From Hypericum androsaemum (Eukaryota > Streptophyta > Magnoliopsida > Malpighiales > Hypericaceae), in the NCBI GenBank assembly GCA_963995505.1, contig OZ023181.1, positions 5,679,487 through 5,743,486 on the forward strand: 64,000 nucleotides of DNA. The letters run 5' to 3'. The notes beneath the pieces were generated by a model that was not told the origin of the DNA, did no database searches, and saw only the letters and a program-made list of their open reading frames with translations. Each line of letters begins with the position of its first letter. Within the stretch, counting starts at the first letter, position 1. The translations under genes were made by a program, and so were the position numbers. Shown piece after piece: positions 57,255-64,000 of this stretch.

Positions 57255-57981
57255 TTGTATTGAAGTTTATGTATTTCAAAGTGTTCCTAATTTAAATAGA
57301 ATTAGACCAATTTGTAAGAAAACCAGATGGGGGATGGATTTTACTGTCCCAGTCATTAAATAAAATTTGGAATATAGAAATTGAACTCTATACAGTCTAT
57401 CGTAAAATTACAGTTCAAAAAAATTATAATCATTTGGCATTACCAAATCATATTTTTTAATGTCATCTGTAAAAGTTTTCGTGGGGGTGAGGCACAGAGC
57501 ATGTGTACCACCTCAGTCGTATTTTTAGAAATTTTCGATATTACATTGAACTTAAAGTCCATTAACATATAATTTCCCAAAAAAGTCAGATTAGGTTACG
57601 AAAATGGTACCCATTTGGAAAGAGTAGTATACAAAAAATCTGGCAGTTACATCTCTTCTGACTGCTTAATTACAATGGTCCCCGGAGCACTTTTCCGAAC
57701 TATATGAGTCTCCACGGTAGTTTGACAAACATGGCTGCATTTCTGCATTTGCTCGTTCAGTGGGACGGATACCAAGTCTCTGACCGTCTTAGGAAGACAC
57801 GTAGTAGCTAGCTGCTGATGTTCTAAGCATATTTTGATGATCTCCTTTGATTACATCAGGTCGGATATTCCACTTCTATTATATTTAGATATGCGTCTAA
57901 AAAAGGATTAGTTTGTCTTGCTGTACCTGAATTATATGCTACTTGATATTTTGATGAATAAAAATTAGAACGAACCACATT

Positions 57982-58665
57982 GATTTGTACCGTACTAATG
58001 GGCATGGGAACTAAATTAAACAGGTTGAAAATATATTTTAAATACGATATAAAACGAGTTTTTTATACATAGCAAACGTGATTCTAAGATACATGTTACA
58101 GTCATTTGTGTTTCTTCAAGACTAAAACCGGACCATACACTGTTACTGTGGAGTGGAGATCACTCTAGGCGCACGTTTTGACTCACGTGGACTCATGTTG
58201 GATGGGAACTGTCGCAGGCGCCTCTGTCGTTGGAAGAACTAGCGAGGAGGCGTTGCTGGTCACCCTCACTCACGTCCAACCCATGAGCCGCTTTAAAGCC
58301 AAGTAATAAAATTAATTAAAATACAAGAAAAGAAAAGGGAAATATAAAGCCAAAGCAACACTTATCCTTTTCCAATTCAACACTAATTTCTTTTTTTTCT
58401 TTAGCCACGTGCCTTTCCCCTTTAATCGTTAACTTGGCAGATACGGTATACCAATATGACAAAGAATTTGCTTCAAATTCAACCTACTGAATTGAAATTA
58501 ATTTATTTTTGCAATTGGCTATAATTTTATATCCTGAAATTGCTTGAAATGGGGAGGGAACACCTCGAACCAAATTGGTATATTCAACAAACGGCAGCTG
58601 AAGAATTTGGGTTGGTCTTGGCTGCTATATGTATGTTTTGTGTAGATAATGACAAATAACGAATC
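57982..58665. mobile_element. Unidentified ~680-bp insertion in the right arm of P2
   Basis: Interrupts the pairing between CGAACCACAT(C)TGATTT and TAGTAGTGGC, which are contiguous in the left arm (about 56200-56225). It includes a GC-richer part at 58130-58310. No terminal repeats recognised; it could instead be sequence lost from the left arm. Confidence 0.5.
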
Positions 58666-59646
58666 GGATTTAGTAGTGGCCAGGATAGACAATTGGGATT
58701 CTTAAAAAAAGGATAGACAATTGGGTGCGTGAATCTATCATCGACCGTATAAATAGTGTGGTTTTTTTATGAAGTGTAATATTTGAATTATTAATTTTTT
58801 GATAAAATTGAAGAGAGAAAAATGAACTCACTTCATAAAATTGGAGTTACTAACATCATAATTAATGAATATACTAAATTTATACTTGTAGTTTTATAAA
58901 CAGGCTATTATAAAAAATTTCACTAACAAACCTAGTTGGGGGAATGTACCAAGTCCAAACATTAAAAAAATTGATACGTTTTAAATTGCATAATATTTTT
59001 TTAAATGATTGATACCACAAAATACTAAATATTTTTTTTTAAAATATGGGCATGGCACCATTTTGTATCAACCCAGGCCAAATTCTATATTGATCAATTC
59101 GAAAATATAGTGCGAAGTCAAAGTCAAAATCAAATTAATCATATAATATACGTAGCGGTGCCTGTGCACCTCTACGATAATTATTTTACAATTCCCGTCG
59201 CCCAAAGCATGCCTCCACCAACTAATATAATTATTTATTCACTTGCATTATTAAAAGCATATAGAGAAACTTTCATTCGAGTATTTTATTTTAATCCCAA
59301 CGTCTTTGTCTCGGGGCCATTTTTCCCATTTCTCAACGCTTCTTTCAATAATTCAATATTTCCAATCACCAAAAGAGGCGTTAAGCTCTCTTATCAATTG
59401 CTTTGTTTGTGGCTAATAATGCATCAATCTCATACTAATGTCGTGGTTTTAATTAGTACTCACAGATTTCCGATTTGAGAGAAAATATCAGCCTTCTGTT
59501 TTGTAATTAACCGAGGTTTTTCTACTAAAATTCTAGGTTCGATATTTAAAAAAACTTCGTGCTGGATTTGATGTTTGTAAATGCACTGCATCGATGATAC
59601 CGAGAATTGTTTTTTAATCGATAGAATATTTTATTAAACATAATAT

Positions 59647-60184
59647 GGTAAAACCTCTCTAAAGTGATATTGTACGGACCAAAGACAAATATCACTTTAG
59701 AGAGGTTATTAGATAGGAGATGTTTATATTTTTTTCCTCCAAAAATATTAAAATTGAGTTTTTGAACAATAAATACGTAAATACCAAAAATTACTTAGTC
59801 TATATACAAATTACCTAAAATCTAGAATTATAGTGTTATTCAAATGATATACTCGATTGAAATATTTTCTTAGAACAAGACGTTGATTACAAGAACTATT
59901 CTAAAATGATTGAGAAGATGAATTAAGTAAGTTTAGAACAAATTAATGTCTTACTATATTTTTTGAATTTGTAAAATATGTAAAAATATATGTATTTTTT
60001 TAAAATATCACTTTATGCGAAAATTAGGACCGAAATTTACCACTAAAATTTTCTTAAAAAGTATTAGTTATTACGATAGAGGGGTTATTAAATTTTAACA
60101 CTGGTCACAACTCGAGAACGAAATTTTTTATCAATTTAGAGAGATTATCAATTTAGAGATAATCAGTTTACATAAATTTTACTC
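59647..60184. mobile_element. TA-type MITE in the right arm of P2
   Basis: Starts GGTAAAACCTCTCTAAAGTG and ends with TTTACATAAATTTTACTC. It shares the CTCTCTAAAGTGAT and TCAATTTAGAGA motifs and a similar interior with 54313-54875. It interrupts sequence continuous in the left arm (TAATATGG / TTGC..CATAAAGCTGGG). Confidence 0.65.
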
Positions 60185-60390
60185 TAGATTGCAACTTGCA
60201 ATTCCAGACCCCTGTAAAAACTCCACCGTCATAAAGCTGGGTTGGACATTTTATTAAACATTGTAAAATACGGCTAGCGGTAATCCAAATACCCGCTGGT
60301 TTCTAAACACAAAGCGTCGGCATTGATTAATTTTGACCGAAGTAAATGGAGGACAATTAATATAATACCGAAGAAAGACAATCTCCTTCA

Positions 60391-60769
60391 AATAATTTAA
60401 TGGCGTATCAATTTACCAATCACTTTTTCCATGTCCCTGTAGTAAATAAACCAACAAAACTAAATAACGGGTCACGGAAACACTTTCCAAAAGGATAAAT
60501 TACACTTAGATCTAAGAAATATAATCAAATAACTGAAGCGGTCCCTGCATTTTGAAAATGCACGTATTCATTCTCATAATTTGATTTTATTATTTGCTCA
60601 GCTCTCAAAATATTGAAATATTGAAAATTTATTGAAAATATTGAAATTTATTGAAAATTCATCCTTCAAAAAGTTCTCAAAATATTGAAAATTTAATAAG
60701 ACCAAATATATACGAAAAACACAGGAACCACATCGTCTATTCGAGTTTGGGAAAAGAACTCTCTTTCAT
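60391..60769. other. Promoter-side region of the NT-C2 gene
   Basis: AT-rich with a GGATAAATTACACTTAGATC segment at about 60496 resembling the MULE-type ends elsewhere in the window, and a short repeat of AATATTGAAA at 60610-60690. No TATA box could be singled out. Confidence 0.4.
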
Positions 60770-61110
60770 GAAGAGAGAGAGAGAAGACGTCGTCATAAAA
60801 CAGCAGAGCAGAGAGCTCCATTTCTCCTTCCTTCTTCTTCTTCTTATTCTTCTTCTTCTTCCAACCAAACAGATCTATCTATCTGCTCTCTTTCTCTCTC
60901 CACATCCAATCTCATTTACGCTTCTCTCAGTTCCAACAACTAACCACTTCCCCGTTTCCGCTCCCGGGCCGACCAAGCTCCATTTTTTAACGCATTGTAC
61001 AGACAAGCGAGGTGGCATTACCCGGAGAATTGGATTGGATCACGGCGTGTCCCCGGATGGATACCCCGGCGCTCCTCTGGTGACCGGCCAGGTGTCTCCG
61101 GCGGCGCGAG
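60770..61110 (+). promoter_or_regulatory. Probable 5' UTR / core promoter with CTT-rich tract
   Basis: GAGAGA (60773-60785) and a pyrimidine run of CTT repeats (about 60825-60865) lie 250-330 bases before the ATG. CT-rich leaders are typical of plant genes. The base composition changes sharply here from AT-rich to balanced. The exact transcription start is not visible. Confidence 0.5.
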
Positions 61111-64000
61111 ATGTTCAAGCCCGGGAGATGGAGGAGCGACAACAAGAACAGGGTCAAGGCCGTCTTCAAGTTGCAGTTCCACGTCACTCAGGTACTCCAT
61201 TTCAACGCCCTTAGAATTTGGCTTTTTCAGCCTTTTTTTTATAGAGTAATTGTTGAGTATACCGCATTGCAACTTGTACTGGTTTATAAGCATTAAAAAT
61301 TTATCGAACTATTGTCTTAAAGTTTTGGGTTGATATAGAGATTCTAACATGGTATTGAACCAAGTTGATCTTGTGCCCATTGTTGTGTTCGCACGACTCA
61401 TTTCTCGCATGTTGGTGTAGTCAAAGTCCGTACAATCTTTGACCAAATAGGTCTCGTTTGAGGGGGCCTGTTAAGAATCCACCAGCCCATTGTCTTAAGG
61501 TTTTGGGTTGGATATGGAGATTCTAACGGTAATGTTGTGATATTAAGTGTTGCTTTTGCATATGTTCATGTGTAACTGAGTCCCGGGCTTACGGATGGTT
61601 CTGTATTTCCATGAAATTCTACAGGTTCCGGAACTGAACTTGGAAGCATTGTCAGTGTCCGTGGTCCCTGAGGATGTCGGGAAGCCGACTGCTCGATTAG
61701 AGAAAGGCATCGTCCGGGAAGGTACGTGCCGGTGGGAGTGTCCTATCTATGAGACGGTGAAGTTCGCGCGCGATGCCAAGACGGGGAAGATTGGCCAGAG
61801 GACTTACCGTTTTCTTGTTGTTTCTAGTGTGAGTGGATTGATTGTAGTGTGCCCTAACACTAGATCAGAGCCTTGATGGATTCAAGTTGGTGACATTGTA
61901 TATGTGGTCTGTGTAGGGATCAGCGAAGAAGAGCGGATATGTCGGGGAAGTGTCCGTGGATTTCGCTGATTACGCCTTGGCAACAAAAGGTTCTACAGCT
62001 TCTCTCCCATTGAAGAACTCTAAATGTAATGGTTTCTTGCATGTGAGTGAGTCCTCTCCATCTCCTCCTCTTTTTTGGAGGATAAAAAGAAAGTTGTTAT
62101 CTTAGCTTTACATTCTGCTGTGGAATGTGATACGATCGAATTGGAGCTCAATACTGTTCTTTGGGAGATTGGATTTGCAGGTTTCAATCCAGAGGCTGCA
62201 GGAAACTGTAGACCATGGGTAAGCACGGATCTTAAATTTAGTCGATTTCATTGTTTCCGGACTTCTCCTTCGATTCATTGCCTTTTTCTTTACCCGTCTC
62301 CGTTGGAGTGGTGCAGAGAGGTAGGGGATACAGAACATGCGAATGGCAAATTCATGGACAGTATTGAGAACACCGTAACTAGCAATGATGAACTCGATAA
62401 CAGTATTAAGAGCCGTCCGAATGTGGTAAGTTTGCATAAACTGTGAGCTTGTAGTTGACGTAGATAGTGGTATTACTTGTTCAGGTTCACAGCATTAGCC
62501 CAGTTACATATGTTCTTCATTTGGGTTTCATTTCATTTGGTTAGCCTGCAAAAATTGCTGAGGTGTTTTGTCCATTTTGATTCCTATGTACAGGATGAAC
62601 AACTCGCTAATACCACCCAGAATACAGAATTAATTCGCAGAGCTTCTAGTGGATCTGACATGACCATGTCAAGTTCTGGGAGCAGCTCCGGGCTCGACAC
62701 CCCACGGGAAGCTGGACTACAGAATAACAACATTCTACAAGAATCAACTAGCGTGTTATCCTCTCATAACATCAGCTCCATATCTCCTAAGCAAGCAGAA
62801 AATACATCAGCAACCAACAATGGAGAGCTTCATCAATCAAAATGGGGGTGGTTGATGGATTCTGATAATGGAACAAACACTGACGACAGCTCCCAAAGCA
62901 CTCTTACAGGAGAAAGGCCTGAAGAAGCTTCAGATATCGAGGTCGAAAAGTTAAGGGCGGATATAGTTGTTTTGTCTAGGCAGTTGGATCTTTCTGAATT
63001 GGAGCTGCAGACTCTTCGGAAGCAAATAGTGAAAGAAAGCAAGAAAGTGCAGGATCTCTCGAAAGAGCTCACGTGTTCAAAGGAAGAGAGAGATGCACTC
63101 CGTGCGGAATGTGAGAAGTATAGATCGTTTCAAGCTCACATGGCTGAAGCCAAAAGCATAAACAAGTTTCAGTCTGAGGGTGGTGATTCCCGGGCCATTC
63201 TCGAAGAGTTTAGACAAGAGCTACGTTATGAAAAGGATGTCAATGGCGATCTCCGGATGCAACTGCAGAAGACAAATGAATCCAATGCAGATTTAATACT
63301 TGCAATAAAAGAGCTCGAAGAGATGCTAGAGAGTAAAGGTAGGGAAGCACCAGATCCTTCCCAGAAATCTTTGTGTAGTGTGAGTGCCATCTCAAGAAGT
63401 GAGAGTGACGATGATGAAGAACAGAAGGCCTTGGAAGAGCTTGTTAGGGAGCATCGGGATGCTAAGGAAACATATGTCTTGGAGCAAACAATTATGGATC
63501 TTCGTAGTGAAATAGAAATGTATGGAAGGGGCAAGGATGAGATAGAGATGCAGTTGGAGCAGCTTGCTCTTGATTATGAGATAGTGAAGCAAGAGAACCA
63601 TGACATGTCCATTCAACTTGAGCAAAGCAGGCTCCAAGAACAACTGAAGATGCAGGATGAGTGCTGCTCTTCTTTTGTGAATGTAAATGAACTAGAAGCC
63701 AAAATCGAGCGTATGGAACTTGAACTCGAAAAACAGTCAGAAGCGTACTCGGAATCTTTGGCCACCATCAACGAACTTCAGGCTCGTGTTAAAGAATTGG
63801 AGGAAGAAATGGGTAACCAAGGTAAAGGGTTTGAAGCTGATCTGGAAGCTTTAATGCAGGAAAAAGTGGCGCATGAACAGAGAGCTATCAGAGCAGAGGA
63901 TGCCTTGAGAAAGACTAGGTGGAAAAATGCTTGTACAGCTGAAAAGCTGCAAGAAGAACTTAAACGGTTGTGCATACAAATGTCGTCAACATTCGATGCA
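61111..64000 (+). CDS. NT-C2 / long coiled-coil 'myosin heavy chain-related' protein, 5' part
   Basis: Exons 61111-61191, 61625-61828, 61917-62042, 62181-62218, 62317-62425 and 62594 to beyond 64000. All borders are GT-AG and phases agree; 655 codons are in the window. Residues 1-140 form an N-terminal C2 (EEIG1/EHBP1-type) domain: MFKPGRWRSDNKNRVKAVFK, CRWECPIYETVKFARDAKTG, GEVSVDFADYA. Next comes a serine-rich, low-complexity linker (SSSGSSSGLDTPRE), then from about residue 300 heptad-rich coiled coil (VEKLRADIVVLSRQLDLSEL, ELQTLRKQIVKE, DYEIVKQENHDMS). The best family match is the Arabidopsis At5g52280/At1g63300 group, thought to link membranes to the cytoskeleton or organelle movement; the function is inferred. 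The last exon continues past the window end. No frame damage is seen. Confidence 0.93.
61300..61535. mobile_element. LTR-like fragments in intron 1 of the NT-C2 gene
   Basis: The block GTCTTAA(A/G)GTTTTGGGTTG then ATATGGAGATTCTAAC occurs twice (about 61312 and 61492) around sequence TGTTAAGAATCC. Similar to ends of plant LTR retrotransposons and to the remnant at 8990-9090. Too short to classify. Confidence 0.4.

Larger units (their letters stand above)
57255..60390. repeat. Giant palindrome P2, right arm
   Basis: Longer than its partner because of two insertions: about 57982-58665 (GC-richer, unidentified) and 59647-60184 (relative of the TA-flanked element). Otherwise it follows the left arm in reverse order to about 60390. 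Confidence 0.92.

Noticed and set aside
59110..59478. 122-codon plus frame in the P2 right arm
   Set aside because: The corresponding left-arm sequence does not keep the frame and there is no known motif; probably chance.
60987..61293. Minus-strand frames over exon 1 of the NT-C2 gene
   Set aside because: Antisense shadows of a well-supported plus-strand first exon.

Overview
This window is nuclear DNA from a flowering plant, probably a eudicot or another non-grass angiosperm. It is AT-rich, its genes carry GT-AG introns, and it holds plant-only families: a CLE peptide, remorin, DUF295/F-box, DUF707, and an NT-C2/coiled-coil 'myosin heavy chain-related' protein. It is gene-poor and transposon-rich. 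Most long open frames lie in transposons or decayed gene copies. All homology calls are from reading translations by eye; no database was searched.

Layout. 0-5 kb: a CLE peptide precursor gene (934-1221, minus) and a gag-only LTR retrotransposon (2478-4465). 5-15 kb: minor tandem repeats and scattered pieces of a DEAD-box RNA helicase pseudogene, broken up by a MULE (9185-10625), a fold-back element (11498-12067) and a LINE reverse transcriptase fragment (12165-13260). 15-22 kb: a solo-LTR candidate, then an intron-containing gene with a DUF295 / F-box / DUF295 layout (17367-19789, minus), with a Pack-MULE carrying a PPR fragment just upstream and a hairpin MITE beyond it. 22-30 kb: a decayed DUF707 gene (minus) with a 105-bp tandem array inside it, then a 3-kb MULE (26601-29575) carrying a second copy of the gag-only retrotransposon. 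30-34 kb: a multi-exon remorin gene (minus) assembled from short exons, with a MULE in or near its 5' exon. 34-44 kb: a 1.6-kb inverted repeat, a degenerate autonomous hAT element (36855-40443), an unidentified frame, a decayed minisatellite and a glycerol-3-phosphate transporter pseudogene.

45.5-60.4 kb: two very large imperfect palindromes side by side. P1 has arms of about 4.7 and 3.9 kb; P2 has arms of about 2.0 and 3.1 kb. Their central loops share a segment of about 180 bp, and each arm has collected its own transposons (MULE, hAT, TA-flanked elements). I found no coding capacity in the arms. This is the most unusual feature of the window.

60.8-64 kb: the 5' half of a well-preserved plus-strand gene encoding an NT-C2 domain followed by a long coiled coil. 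It runs off the window end.

The probably functional genes are the CLE gene, the tandem DUF295/F-box gene, the NT-C2/coiled-coil gene and, with reservations about its 5' end, the remorin gene. They are unrelated in function and do not form a pathway or cluster.
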